Shown here: positions 44,458-56,834 of the stretch, piece by piece
Position numbering within the stretch: the first letter of the stretch is position 1
How the letters are laid out: each line of letters begins with the position of its first letter
Origin: Monosporascus cannonballus
Taxonomy: Eukaryota; Ascomycota; Sordariomycetes; Xylariales
NCBI GenBank assembly: GCA_004154925.1
Contig: QJNS01000066.1
Coordinates: forward strand, 1 to 64,000
Length of the DNA stretch: 64,000 nucleotides
Direction: 5' to 3'
The notes under the pieces: generated by a model
What the model saw: the letters and a program-made list of their open reading frames with translations, nothing else
Databases searched by the model: none
What the model was told of the DNA's origin: nothing
Translations under genes and position numbers: made by a program

Positions 44458-45839
44458 ATGAAGCTCTCGGAGCTGTCGCTCACCCTGCTCTGGAGCTACC
44501 GGGTCGTAGCATCCGAGCTCCAGAAGCCCCTGGGTACGTCATCGTCATCAACCCCATCGTCGCCCCTCTACGGCGACGACGGCGATGACGCGCCTGCATA
44601 CCGCGAGAGCCTAGTATCCCTCCACAAATCCCTCGTGGACATATCCTCCGTAACGTACGACGAGAACGAAGTGGGCCTATTCCTCGTCGACTACCTCACG
44701 GAGCGCGGCTTCGTGGCCAAGCTGCAGGTCGTCCCAACTCCGACGAACTCCTCCGACAACGACGAGAAACCGCGCTTCAACGTCCTCGCCTGGCCCGGCC
44801 CCACCCGGCACCCGGACCCCAAGGTCCTCGTGTCGAGCCACATCGACACTGTGCCGCCGCACATCCCGTACTCACGGACGCCGCCCCCGCCCTCGCGCCC
44901 GGGGTCCGACACGCTCATTGCCGGGCGCGGCAGCGTCGACGCCAAGGCGAGCGTCGCGGCGCAGATTGTGGCGCTGATGGAGCTCCTCCTCGACAGCGAC
45001 AGAGACAGCGACGGCGGCGTCGACCCGCGGGACGTTATGCTGCTGTACGTGGTCGGCGAGGAGCGCATGGGCGACGGAATGCGGCTCTTTAGCGACACGC
45101 TGGGGCGCCTGGACCCGGCGCCGCGCTTCCGGGCCGCCATCTTCGGTGAGCCGACCGAGGGGAAGCTGGCGTGCGGCCACAAGGGCTTCTTCGGGTGCGA
45201 GGTGAGGGCGCGCGGGCACGCGGGCCACAGCGGGTACCCCTGGCTCGGCAAGAGCGCTACCGAGGTCCTGATGCGCGGGCTGCTGGCCGTCCTCGACGCC
45301 GACCTCGGCAGCAGCGAGGAGTTCGGCAACACTACCATCAATGTCGGCGCTATCGAGGGCGGCGTCGCCGCCAACGTTATCGCCGAGTCCGCCGTCGCGC
45401 AGATCGCAGGCCGCGTGGCCATCGGGCCTGAAGCCGACGGCGCCAGGATTGTGTCAGGGCGCGTGCTTGATGTCTTGAAGGGGGTCGATGAGGAGGCCTT
45501 CGACATCGAGTGTCGGAATGGGTACGGCGTCGTGAAGTGTAACTGCGATGTCGAAGGTGAGCCGCGATCTACTTTTACCCCGGCCGATGGCTGGGAGTGC
45601 CTCTTTCCGGGAGGCACGATGCTTCTCAATAGGTAACTGACAGGTACGCAGGATTCGAGACCATCACGGTTAATTACGGGACGGACGTGCCGAATTTCAA
45701 GGGCAATCACACCAGATACCTGTACGGGCCTGGAAGTATCCTTGTGGCGCACGGCCCGGATGAAGCTATTAAGCTCAAGGACTTGGAGGCGGCGGTCGAG
45801 GACTACAAGAAGCTTATCTTGCACGCGCTTAAGGACTGA
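44458..45839 (+). CDS. M20 family metallopeptidase (ArgE/DapE/carboxypeptidase-like)
   Basis: Exons 44458-45556 and 45652-45839 (intron GTGAGC...CGCAG, 95 nt) give 428 aa. The N-terminus [19 protein letters not shown] looks like a signal peptide. Catalytic features are [12 protein letters not shown] (first metal His and nearby Asp), [15 protein letters not shown] (bridging Asp), GEERMGDG (general-base Glu pair) and [18 protein letters not shown]. The dimerisation insert includes [20 protein letters not shown] and [11 protein letters not shown]. The C-terminal end [20 protein letters not shown] contains the last metal-site His (AHG). It would be a secreted or vacuolar di-zinc exopeptidase or deacylase. 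It is convergent with the MRI1 gene, with under 200 bases between stops. Confidence 0.87.
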
Positions 45840-46017
45840 ATAGACATGCAAGTTTTGGGCCAGGATGCCTGCTCTGTTTGCTGGTATATCGCTTCGGCTG
45901 CATACCGCTATTTACAACTTGTCCGTCTTGAATATATCTGTTGGCGTCATATCCGCCAGACTCCTCGCTCCGTTTGCGCGGCACAAGTTGTTGTCAAGCA
46001 CGTCTCATCGATTAAGC

Positions 46018-47346
46018 CTATTTACACGCCACTGCCGCCCACCTTTCCGGCATGATGCCCCGGAAGTCAAACTGGCCATCCTCGCCCTTGACCACAACGC
46101 CCTTCTCTGTCACAACGGCATCGATCAGTTCAGCGGGTGTGACGTCAAAAGCCGGGTTCCAGACGCCGATCCCCTGGTGCGCAATAGCCACCCTCTCCGG
46201 CCGACTGACATCGACCTTCCCGTCCTCGCCAACGACGGCGCCGGTGATCTGCGTCAGCTCCTCTGGCTTCCTCTCCTCGATCTTGATGCCGGCGCCGGCC
46301 TCGGTCTGCAGGTCGATGCTGGTCGTGGGGGCGGCGACGACGAACTTGACGCCGTGGTGACGCGCCAGCACGGCGAGGGCGTAGGTGCCGATCTTGTTGG
46401 CGGTGTCGCCGTTGCGCACGACGCGGTCGGCGCCCACGACGACGGCGGCGATGTCGTACTTGGCCCCGCGCGTCGCGAACAGGGCCCCGGCCATCGAGTC
46501 CGTGATCAGCGTCGACGGGATGCCCTCGTAGACCAGCTCGAAGGCCGTCAGCCGGCTGCCCTGGTTGTAGGGGCGTGTCTCAGTGCAGAAGGCGTGCCGC
46601 AGCCGGCCCCCCGCGAACAGGCTCCGGACCACGCCGAGCGCCGTGCCGTGGCCCGACGTCGCCAGCGACCCCGTGTTGCAGTGCGTCAACACGGAGATCT
46701 TGCCGTCAGCCGAGGAACCGGGCACCGCGTTCGACAGAAGCCATCGGCTGCCATGTTCGCCGATCAGGAGGTTTGTCTCCGTGTCCTTCCGGAAGATCTC
46801 CTCGGCGGCCGCGATGTATGCCTCGATGATGGCTGACGACTGCGCCGACGCCGCGGTGGTGTCGGCCCCCCGGATCACGCTCTTCAGGTGCGTGATGGCG
46901 TTGCCCAGATCCACGGCCGTGGGCCGCGATTGCTTGAGGTAGTCCAGCCGGGAGTCGATGTAGGATATCGTCTCCTCTGGCGACGAGGCCTCTGTTTCAT
47001 CGTGTGAGTTGCGTCGCGCCACGGTCGAGTACCAGGTGGGTGTGTGGCTGAGCCAGGACTTACTGCAGCTTCCATTGTGTAACTCCACGCCGTGTGCTAG
47101 CGCCGCTACTATGGCGATTGCGGGCGCCCCTGCGGAAGTGAAATGTTAGTGAGACGTCTCGCGAGCTTTTAAGTACTGTGGACCAGGGGGGGAACGCTAT
47201 GTACCCCGAACTCTCATGGACTTGATGCAGTCGAATGCCTCCTCGCTCGTCGAGACCTCATCGTAGTGGTGCTCGTGCGGCAGTCGGAGCTGGTCCAGGA
47301 CTTCCAATTTGCCCCGTGAGTACCTGATGGCTTGGAGGCCGGACAT
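46018..47346 (-). CDS. MRI1: methylthioribose-1-phosphate isomerase
   Basis: Exons 47346-47205 and 47129-46018 (intron GTACAT...CCGCAG) give 417 aa, close to the usual fungal length. The enzyme converts 5-methylthioribose-1-phosphate to methylthioribulose-1-phosphate in the methionine salvage pathway. It belongs to the eIF2B alpha/beta/delta-like fold. Visible signatures are [33 protein letters not shown] (across the intron), [18 protein letters not shown] [20 protein letters not shown] (catalytic Cys), [45 protein letters not shown] (catalytic Asp), and APTTSIDL with the closing [14 protein letters not shown]. The start at 47346 opens directly into [10 protein letters not shown]; an extra upstream exon cannot be excluded. 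No lesions are present. Confidence 0.93.
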
Positions 47347-48177
47347 GACGGTTCCGTCCTTGGTGGGTCTTGCTTTTCCTGCAACCGCTAAACTAACGAA
47401 CTACACTCCGATTAAGCTTTTCAATACGGACAGACGGGTATGAAGCTGAACTAGAGAATATCTAGGGGATATAGGGAAGTTATTAGGTGTGTGATGATCC
47501 TTTCGCCGCCAGCGGTGCTTCTAATATGGGCGTTGATATGTACGGGTATGTGCAATTATTCGCCGCATCGCAAAAGTTCTGCCGAGTTTTTTGCCCCCGC
47601 CATCCTGGATACTGATGATATATGTATGCATGGCGGCATTGCATCTCGGCCAATCATTTTACACCGTGCCGTGCCGACGGTTTTTGGACCCTGAGAGTCG
47701 TCATGTATCTTCATCTACGTAGAGGGCTGAATACCAAACTTATGTTGATAAATTTAGTTTAACTCGAACCCTAACATTAGATCCTCCGGGGGACATTGAC
47801 TGTAGATATTATATGTTTTCAGCGATTTAAATCACTGATAGATCTAACAAGTTGAAAGATATTCCGAAGCTTGGTGGTAATGGATACATGAGCCAGAGGG
47901 GTTAAAGATCGTTGCCAGCTGTCGAGGATGCAATTGAAGCTGTCAACACAGTCTCGGAGTTCCTGGCTGTTTTCTACACTTTTTCGAGTTCAATACCTCC
48001 TCCTTGGAATGACCAGCAATAGTAAACTCACTTACTCTCATTACGAAGCTGGGGCAGTTGTACACCGCTTACACCTGTACCCCGTCAATTTACGGCCTGG
48101 AACACAGATATTGGCTTTTCTCTCTTTTTTTTTTTTTAAAATCATGAAGACATGAGCAATTGGCCCAGCTGTTCGCT
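47347..48177. other. intergenic
   Basis: No gene is seen. A T-run of 13 lies at about 48125-48137, shortly before the TRS130 start at 48178. Confidence 0.4.
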
Positions 48178-51100
48178 ATGGAACAGCCTTTCTCAACCTC
48201 CAAAGTCACAGGTGCGTGCGCCTTCACCCCCCCCCCCCCCCCCCGGGGGGGCACGCGATACCGGTGCTGACTTGCGATAGTCGAGTATTTCGACCCTCAT
48301 GACGTCTACAAGCTTCTGGCGCCGGGCCTGATACCTCGCCTTCCCCTGCGCAATCTCCATTGGCAATCCCATGCCGGCCCCTTACGGTCCATCGATGCCC
48401 TCCACATCAACCTCGTCTTAGCAGGTAGCGGCGACCCTTCTTCGGCTTCCTCCCAGGCGGCCCTTCCGCCCTCTCGTTCGCAGCGAGCCGACAGTTCGGT
48501 CGCCCACGATGATGGTTTCCAGACTCAGATCGGCGCTTCGGCTTCGAACGACACCGCCGACAGGCCCGCCACCCACAGCAGTGCGCCGGCGCGCAGACAC
48601 CAGATTCCCGGCCTGAGAAGCACCCCGTACTTGAAAGTGCTGCTGGTGCGGTGTGACGACAACGACTCGTACAAAGGCCACGTCAGGGCAGAGGTCCGCG
48701 AGTGGATGAAAGCCCACACGCCGTCGTCGGGCTCCAAGAAGACCAATACTGCCGAGAACCACGACGCCTTCGAGTGGCTCATAGTCCACGTCGTGATCCC
48801 CAACACCGTCGCCGCTACCCAGCCCCGGAAGTCGGATTCGGCATCGGGGAGCGAGAAATCTTCCGCTACGTCGCGATGGCGTCCCGGTCCCAGTACTTTA
48901 CTGGAAAAGTTCAGATCGGACTTCAACAGCTCCAGCAAGGGAAACATAGATCGCGTCGCCCAGATCCGCATCGGGGTCAACGACGTCCCCTACGATCTTC
49001 TGCCGCGCGTGGTTCCCGCCGTGCCCACCGGCTATACCGAGACGGAGCAGAACAGCGAGAACGCATGGAACGACCTGATATCTAAGTTTCGCAGCCTGAT
49101 ATTGTCGAGCTTCGACTTGCGCGTGACCCAGTACGAGGAGGATATCAAGGAAAAGGATGGGCAGAGGAGCCTGCCGGGTTGGAATTTCTGCACCTTCTTT
49201 ATCCTCAAGGAAGGGCTTGCTCGCGGCTTTGAAAGCGTCGGCCTTGTTGAGGATGCGCTTGTTGGCTACGACGAGCTGAGCGTCGGGCTCGACATGATTG
49301 TCAGAGAACAGGCGGCTAGCGGATCGAGGTCTAGCACAAGCGCGCTTCTAAACTATACTGAGGAGTTGAAGAAGATTGCGCTCAGGGCCAGGGCGTCCAT
49401 CGCCGGCACGGAACTAGAGGAAGACGAACTTGTTGATTTGCAGTCCGCAAAGCCAACTGGTTCGGATCCAAGAGATTCCGATGAGAATATTCCTATCAGC
49501 GCAACAAAGAAACCGTACCGAGATCTTATCCTAGCCAATAATGTTTCTGTCTTCGATTTCAGATGCTACGTTTTCGCGCGTCAGCTTGCGCTCTTACTGC
49601 GGCTCGGAAATGCATGGTCGACGAGAGAGGAGCTCCTGGCTAAGCTCAAGGAACAACAAGAGTCGGCTCTGCATGGTGTGGCACCGAGGGCACGTCCCCC
49701 CAAGCAGAAAGAAGACGAGCGGGAAGACCTGACAATGCTGTCCGAGATATGCCGAAGGACGCTGGAGTTTATCCCGGCGGTATCGCAGGTTATGAGGAAC
49801 GACATCTTCTGTGCCTTGTCAGAGATGAGAGAAGGAGATGGAGAGGAAGAGACGCCAATGATCGTAAATGATCTTGTCGCGGCCGAGATTGTGGACAACA
49901 TGGTCGGGTCGTTTGCATTCTCTATCGCTCAGCAGATACTAGCTCAGACGTCCACCAAGTCGCTACCGATAACCCCATCAACCCTAGCTCCTGCCGACGG
50001 CCATGAACCGAAGGTAGCTATACCTGAACCCAAAACCATGATGCATCCAGCTAGAAACTCATCGTTGAGGGTAAGCACAGGCGGCGCTGGTGTACCCCGA
50101 CCCCCTCCAAGCCCCAACGTCTTTCCTACGGGGCGGCCCCCGTCGCAGGGGAACGATGCCGCTTCAACCTCGTTTCTGAAAGCTGGGCTGGAAGACCTCG
50201 CGGCTAGGAGAGCAGAGCTCTATGCCCTGTCCAGAAATATCCTCGAGGAATGTGGAAAGAAGCGTGAATGGAGCGATGGGTGGTCCGGCGTGCCTGTCGT
50301 TGGGGAGTCAACGATGGTCGACATGGTGGAGATCGACCTTGGAGATGAACAGCAGCCAAAAGAAGAGAGTCAGGAGACCCCTGCTCCCCAAGATGCCTTC
50401 GTTTCCACTGCCGGCATCGGCAGTACGATGCTTAGGACCGCACTGGACAGCAAGGAGGACTTTTACTGCCTGTACGAGACGCTCACCGACAAGGCCCTCC
50501 GGCACTACACAATCGCCGACCATAACCACTCCGTCCAGGCCAGCATGGCCGATATAGCGGTCCTCAAATACCATCTTGGGGACTACGGGGCCGCCGCGTC
50601 TTACTTCTGGAGGGCCACTCCATTCTACGGAGAAAGTGGATGGAGCCTACTCGAGTTATCCATGCTTGTCATGTACTCGAGATGCCTAAAGCGGCTTCAG
50701 CGGAAAGACGAATATGTGAAGGTCATGTTGAAGCTGTTGTCGAAGGCGGCGCTTGCCGAGAAAGAACGGATGAGCTTCCACTCGTCTCTGCGCATTGGCC
50801 TGAAACCAGACGTCGACTATCCAGATAGCGACGCTATCAAGGGATTCGTGAGCGAGCTAATTGCGGAGACGAAGGCGCAGCAGAACGAAATGCGCGTACC
50901 AATGTCAAGCTTTTTCTCCGGGTTTGAGGTCGACGGTCCTCCGGAATATCACGATGGCCGAGATAGCGCCTCCCTCAACTTCAAGCTGAGCAGCTTCCTA
51001 TTCGACGATTTCGAAATTGAGAAATCGCGGGTGCGAATATCTAACGCTGGATCTGGATCTCAGAAGGAGATTTGGTTTGAGTCGCTCGAGCACGTCACGA

Positions 51101-53173
51101 TCACACCGGGCAAGAATAGGCTCAAGCTAAATAGCAACGTAAGTATTGGATCATTATTTACATCCCTGGAGCCTTTCTAACTGGAAGTAGGTTATTGTCC
51201 CTGGTTCCTATGAGATAGATAGAATAGATCTCATAGGTAGCAACTTGCATCTCTATTACGAGCGCGAGGTGGGACAGCTCGCGAACAGAAAAGGCGAGAT
51301 TCTAAAGTCACCGCACGTCTCTTTATATCACAGGGCGGATACTCTGGATGCGCGACTCCGCCCGTCCAAACATCTCCAGCTAGATCGCAACAACATGGTC
51401 GACATCGAGCTGGACTCGGGCTGGAACGAGATAAACACCGCCGAAGTGCGAGTCAAAGCTGCTACGGGCGGCTTAAGACTGCTTACCAGCGAGGCCAAGT
51501 GTGTTGGTTCCACCATTGACTTCTCCAAACCCACGGAGGGAGGTCTCTTTCATTTCCGGTCCATACCCCAACGCACAACCTTCCGAATCCGCTTTCCCTA
51601 CAACATCGAGCAGGAGGTGACACACGTATCCATACGCATCGAAGTAACATACACTACCGAACACGGGACCTTCGTGTTCTCCAAGACACCCACCGTTCCC
51701 ATCACCCTAGCGCTCGGCGTCAACGTGCAGGACATTTTCAAACACAAGGCGCTGTTCTCGCGCTTCACCGTGTCGACCTCAACTCATAGCCCTCTTAGGC
51801 TCTACAAGAGCGAGCTCCTGGCCTCCGAGGCCTTCGAGTCCGCCTCCGGCACACCGCCCGGCAGTCCTATCGTCGTCTTTCCCCGCCAACCGGCAAGTCT
51901 GCTGTATAAGATCACGCGGAAGCGGGGCGTCAGCGTCGGACCCAAGACTCAGAAAACCATGTATCTCCGTTTGCAGTACAGCGTCCTCCAGGATGAGATC
52001 GAGGCCCTGTTCGAAGATAGGCTGACGCGGGCCCTGAGGGACACGCCGTTGCGGACGTATGCGAGACTCGTCGTCTCGACGGCCCTCCCGTGCCTCGCGA
52101 CGCAGCTGGGCGCCCACGAGCTCGAACGCGCGACGCTCGTGGGCGCAGCATCGACGGAATTCCTGTCGGCTATCAACTGGGCGCACGCCTCCGCCGGCCT
52201 AGGGAGCGATGTCTCGACGGCACTCGAGGCGTTCGTGCGAGACTGGCAGGCGCGGAATCCGAAGCTAGACCTCCCCACCCCCAGCATCCCAACAAATTCA
52301 AGCTCGACAAACCCGACGCCGGACTCTCCCGCGCACGCCGGGGCTGTCAAGTCGATCCTGATCCCCGTCGACATACCCTCGGTCACCATTGTACACACGG
52401 CTGATATCCGGCTCCAGCCCCTACCCTCGAAGGCCGGCGCCGGAAGTATGGGAGGCGTAGCAGATGCGGGCGAGCCGACGTCGACGGTCTGCACGAACCA
52501 GCTCCTCCCCGCCACGCTGCACCTCAGGTGGACGCGCGTCTGGGACACGGCGACCCCCGCGGCGAAGATGACGGACCTCGAGTTCAGCTACGAGGTCGTC
52601 GCGCCGCCGCCGCCTTCGGCGTCACAACACCTGCTGCAACAACAGTATCAGGATAACAATAACAGCAGCACCTGGCTCCTCGGCGGGAGGCGGAAGGGCC
52701 ATTTCGTCATACCTGCCCCCTCTGCTGCTGCTGCTGCCACCGACGGGGTAGATGGGGACGGCGGCGGTAGCGACGGTGACGAGGGAGGACTCGGGTTCAG
52801 GGGCCTCAGCAGCACGCCCGACACCGAGGCCGAGATCCCCATCCTCCTGATCCCGCTCCGTGAGGGCTGGCTGCCGTACCCGGGAGTCGAGATCCGGGAG
52901 GTGCGTCCCCTAGAAGCCGATGCCAGGAAGAGCCAACAATACCAGCACCAACACCAGCCGCAGAGCGGAGCAGGAGCAGGAGAAGCAGCGGGGGCGGTGC
53001 ACTGCGAGACCGACTACCGAAACCTCGGCGAGGCCGTCCGCGTCGTCGCCGATGTGGCGCGCGTCACGCTCAGCCTCGACGCCGGGGGCCCCAGCGGCGG
53101 GCCGCTCGTCCTCGATGTGCAGCCCCGCTGGGCCGGGGACGGGGGCGAGGGCACGGGGAGGGTCGTTGCTTGA
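48178..53173 (+). CDS. TRS130: TRAPPII complex subunit Trs130/TRAPPC10
   Basis: Exons 48178-48211, 48281-51138 and 51191-53173 give 1624 aa in frame. The protein opens MEQPFSTSKVTVEYFDPHDV and continues into LLAPGLIPRLPLRNLHW and SIDALHINLV, a signature start of Trs130/TRAPPC10. Later AFEWLIVHVVIP, VPYDLLPRVVP and SFDLRVTQYEEDIKE lead into the alpha-solenoid (LKEGLARGFESVGLVEDALV, YDELSVGLD; RRTLEFIPAVSQV). The second half has DNHSVQASMADIAVLKYHLG-like repeats, then beta-rich Trs130 domains (SSKIVVPGSYEIDRI-like start after intron 2, YEREVGQLANRKGEI). The C-terminal part is disordered with Gln/His/Gly runs. It is a scaffold of the TRAPPII complex, which activates Ypt31/32 (Rab11) at the late Golgi. 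The first intron carries a C18G7 tract. Fungal homologues have similar length, and no lesion is seen. Confidence 0.9.
48227..48251 (+). repeat. C18-G7 homopolymer tract in TRS130 intron 1
   Basis: Eighteen consecutive C are followed directly by seven G within the first intron, 15 bases after the donor GTGCGT. It could fold as an i-motif or hairpin and is likely unstable in replication and sequencing, so the exact length is uncertain. Confidence 0.85.
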
Positions 53174-54288
53174 TTGGGGGTTTTTGGAGGGGGGGCGTCT
53201 TGGAGGTGAAGGGGGGAGAAGGAGAGAGGGAAAGGGGTAGAGGAAGCTAGAGGAGGGTGGCGAAGTGAGAGAAAAATGAGTGGTAAATAGGTGGGACGAG
53301 TGAAACGATCAAGAATTATGTGATTATGTGCTTATTGTGTATGAGTATGAACACTGCGAGGGGCGATGGGTGATCTATAAAATGGAAGGTTTGTGACTAA
53401 AGTAGCGGTTGACGAGCCAGTTCCCAGGTCGGTTGCCAGGTGCTGGGCATAGACCGCCGCAAACTGAGAGTTCGAACTGGAGAGCCAATAACAATACTTT
53501 ATGTATTTACTCAGCATTGGGCAATCCGGATCTTCCGTCTGGGATCATTTCCTTTTCCTTCTCCAGTTTCGTATCTCGCAGTACGGATAACTATATCCCA
53601 GTAGGATGTTGCTTCCGAGGCCCATTCCTTATTCGGCGTTGCGACGTTTACACAAGCTAACGTCAGAACGGTTCCGGCTAGAAACGATAAATGCTCAGTA
53701 CGTTTATCATACTAATACGAGCATTTAAAAAGCCTATCTTCGGAGTTGTGGCTCGCGTTTGCGTGGGGACGTGACCGCCAGATTCCCTCCATGGTACATT
53801 ACCCCGTCACCACTCGAATAGGACGAGTGCCCATGCAAGCCTTACCCAAAGGGGCTATTCTAGCTGCCGAGAATGCAATGGTGCCCTAAGCCTCATCACT
53901 GGGCCACGGAGAACGACCGGTGGAACTCGGCTCTGTCTGTCAAACTCGGGCGATGATCGGCATCCCTGACGTTGCTTCGTTCCTGGCGTCCAGTGTTTCA
54001 TTCCAGCTCGTACCCGGTGTCTCGACCGGAGCCGCACCATGGGCACCCACGTCCACACCAATGTGGCTTGCATTCGCTGTCCTGGTGAGCAATGCTGCGG
54101 CCAATAGTGGCCAAGAGCGATATGCAAAACTATGATCATTGCACCTTTGAACCTCTTTCCGCCACATGCAGCACAAGCCGTGGGCACGCCATTCGTTACA
54201 TACGTAGCTCGATCGTACGACAGAGTAGCTCAAGCAGACGATAAGGCAGAAGCTAGTGATTGTATCGGTTTAAGATCTTGATCCTGTG
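53174..54288. other. intergenic, last stretch before the repeat block
   Basis: At 53180-53260 there are several G-runs of four or more in purine-rich sequence, a possible G-quadruplex region just after the TRS130 stop. No gene is convincing; frames at 53855-54233 overlap on both strands without recognisable motifs. Confidence 0.4.
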
Positions 54289-54390
54289 TAGGGTTTACAA
54301 TTGGTACTCAATGGGTACCCACGGACTACCCACGACCGTGGGTGGGTAACCGTAGGTAATCTTGGCATTTTTTCAAAAATACCCATAACT
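54289..54390 (-). repeat. hAT-like transposon terminus, copy C (start of transposon block)
   Basis: It starts TAGGGTTTACAATTGGT and continues with GGGTACCCACG, ACTACCCACG and GTGGGTGGGTAAC, the reverse complement of the order seen at 671-760. After about 54390 the sequence turns abruptly A+T-rich, as the interior of a RIP-mutated element. Confidence 0.5.
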
Positions 54391-55208
54391 ACCTATCCAC
54401 GAACTAACCACTTACAAGTACTTATTAAGTAAAAATTATGATAATATTAAAACATAACGAATTAAACATTTTATTTACTTTAAATGCAAAATTATTATTA
54501 AATACGTACTAATTTACGTAATAATTACTATATTTTATAAATTAAGCAAAACGTTTTACGAATTTTTTTAGATAATGAAGTTATTAAGTTTATTATACTT
54601 TAAAAAACAAATAAATATAAGTTTAAGAGAAAATTATTTACGAATATTTTAAACGCAATTGGAAAAGTTTTCGGAATATATATTAATGTTATCGTTAACT
54701 TTATATTTTCTTTAAATGCTAAATAAAAAACAGCTTTCTCGAAATATCGCGTTATTATATTTTTTCAAAATTAAGCCGGACCGGAAAAATAAATCGATCA
54801 CAATTTACGAAACTTATAAATATTATAACTAATGGAAATTATTTTTTTAATACTTGAATAACCCTAAATTAAAACTACAAAATATACTTTTAAAAAACAT
54901 TTAAAATAACACAATTTGTATTTCCAATTAAAGCGAAAATATATGTTAATACAAGATTTAATACGTTAATAAAATAGGTAAGTAATTAACTTATTAAACT
55001 TTATAAAACCGGAAACGTAATTTGAATTTATCCGTTATTTAGAGAAATACGTTTTTTAAATTATAATATCGAGAAATTGAAATTTAATAAAATTAATTAA
55101 AGCTTTTTTTTTCGTTATCCGCTATCCAGAAACAAATATCGTCAAAGTTGCAAAAAATAAAAAAAAAATAAAAGTAGTTTAAACGTTATTTGTTTTTTCG
55201 GTGCGGAT
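54391..55208. other. A+T-rich RIP-like interior of hAT-like element
   Basis: Extreme A+T richness with no open frame of note. Position between two TAGGG-type ends (54289 and the mutated TAGAGTTTGCAA at 55209) suggests the decayed interior of one element; no transposase motif could be read. Confidence 0.4.
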
Positions 55209-55300
55209 TAGAGTTTGCAATAAATACCTATTAAGTACTTACGAATTATCTACGATCGTAATTAACTATTTACGGATAGTTAACCACGGTTGTAAATAAC
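55209..55300 (-). repeat. hAT-like terminus, copy D (RIP-altered)
   Basis: TAGAGTTTGCAATAAATACC is what TAGGGTTTGCAATGGGTACC becomes by G-to-A changes, and the following motifs match copy C with the same type of change. It ends at the start of the LTR at 55301. This shows RIP-type transitions in a repeat whose unmutated form is present in the same window. Confidence 0.45.
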
Positions 55301-55460
55301 TGTGAGAATACAGCTCCTATGGGGCTGCGGCTGGTGTCCGACTAGCCATAAATCTACGCGCCAGTATAAATAACCATCTGGCAGCTAGTAAGAAACGCCA
55401 GAGAGAAATAACTTAATATATTTATTTCTTGGAATACGTTTTGTGATTGGTCGGGGGTTA
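55301..55460 (+). repeat. LTR (5') of a fungal LTR retrotransposon
   Basis: It begins TGTGAGAATACAGCTCC, has a TATAAATAACC element near 55366, and reaches ordinary base composition before turning A+T-rich near 55420. The exact 3' end was not resolved. It stands at the head of a gag-like region and resembles the 5' LTR of Ty3/gypsy-type fungal elements. Confidence 0.5.
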
Positions 55461-56829
55461 CCTTATTTTAACTCTTAATTATCTATCATCTTATAATTTT
55501 TCTATCTTTGTTATAAAAGGTAATGCGATAATTACCAAAAGCAGAGTTCGCCGATTATAAAACGAACTTAGGTTACTAGTCGAAAAGACCGCCAATCGGA
55601 ACTTAACCGACGAACGATCGATTACGATATAGGAATAGGCGAAAAAACTTATAACGAAACCTTACCGAACAAAGGATTATGGTTTATGGAATCTCGAGTT
55701 ACATTATACATATAATAAGAATACGTTTTAATAACCGTAAATTAAACGGTTAAAAATGGACGTAATATAATACCGTATCCCGGAGTTTAAAATAAAGAAA
55801 AATTAAATCCCTTAATAATAACCAGATTTTGAAAATTATTTATTAATAAAACAAATAATATTCGGAATTATTTTAATAATTAGCCGAATAATAAATAACG
55901 AAATAAGTTAAAAATAAAGTTTTATAAATTAATTACGATATCGTCGTAAAAGCTTAAAGGCGATAAACAAATACCGAATTATAATTATCCGAATTTTTCC
56001 GAACGTACGTTAATTAAAAAAAATTAGATAAAATTTATTACATAACTTTACGCCGAAAAATTAAAACGAAATACCTTTACTTATATTTAATAAGTTATAA
56101 GCTATATATATATTTTTATTATAAGCATTTGACAATTATATTAAGTTACGTTTAATTTTTTTTTTAATTCGAAAAAAAAGTTAAAAAATAATTTTTTTTA
56201 TATTTTTATAAGAAAAAATTACGTCAGGTTGAACTTTTTCGATAAGAAATATAAGGAATCATTTATAGAATTACGATAGCAACTCGATTAATCGCAGTTA
56301 AACCTTTACGTTAGATAAAGGTTTTTAATTTATAAAATAAAGTTAATAAACATTTTTAACACGGAAAATAATCGAAGTAATAAACGTTTTATTTTTTTAA
56401 TTATTTTTATAAATTGAAATTAGAGTTACGAAATATTTTATATCGAAAAAATGTTAAGTTAAAACGAATTAATAACGTAATAAATAAAGCAGAACGTTAT
56501 TAGGACGCTTAGAAAAGCAAAAAAAAAACCCCGATTATTTTCCGTTCAAAATATTTAAAAAAAATATATAATTTTATTTTAACGCTTTCGGAAAGAAAAA
56601 TCCTGAAAGCAAATTAAAGGCGCTATAATAAAATAATAAAAATTGCGGACGTTTTTATATTCGAAAGGTAGATAATCGCCGATTTAATTTCGATTAAAGC
56701 AACTCTATACGATTTAATACTTATAATTTTTATAAAAGCTTATTTAAATATTATAATTATAAGAAATTAAGCTAAAAAAACGTAAATTATAAACCTAAAA
56801 GGGATACGAAAGCATTATTATTCCGGCTA
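55461..56829 (+). mobile_element. LTR retroelement fragment with gag zinc knuckle, RIP-mutated
   Basis: Highly A+T-rich with stops in all frames. Near 56745-56800 the plus frame reads KYYNYKKLS followed by charged residues, which fits a CX2C-type zinc knuckle (CYNCKKLG) with its Cys codons changed by C-to-T or G-to-A. The segment ends where the LTR-like repeat (56835) interrupts it. No pol is seen before the interruption. Confidence 0.5.
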
Positions 56830-56834
56830 TACGG

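Noticed and set aside
44691..45851. 386-codon minus-strand open frame
   Set aside because: Antisense to the M20 peptidase, which has all catalytic motifs; a shadow frame with Ser/Pro/Arg composition.
45865..46836. 323-codon plus-strand open frame
   Set aside because: Antisense to MRI1; no motif of its own.
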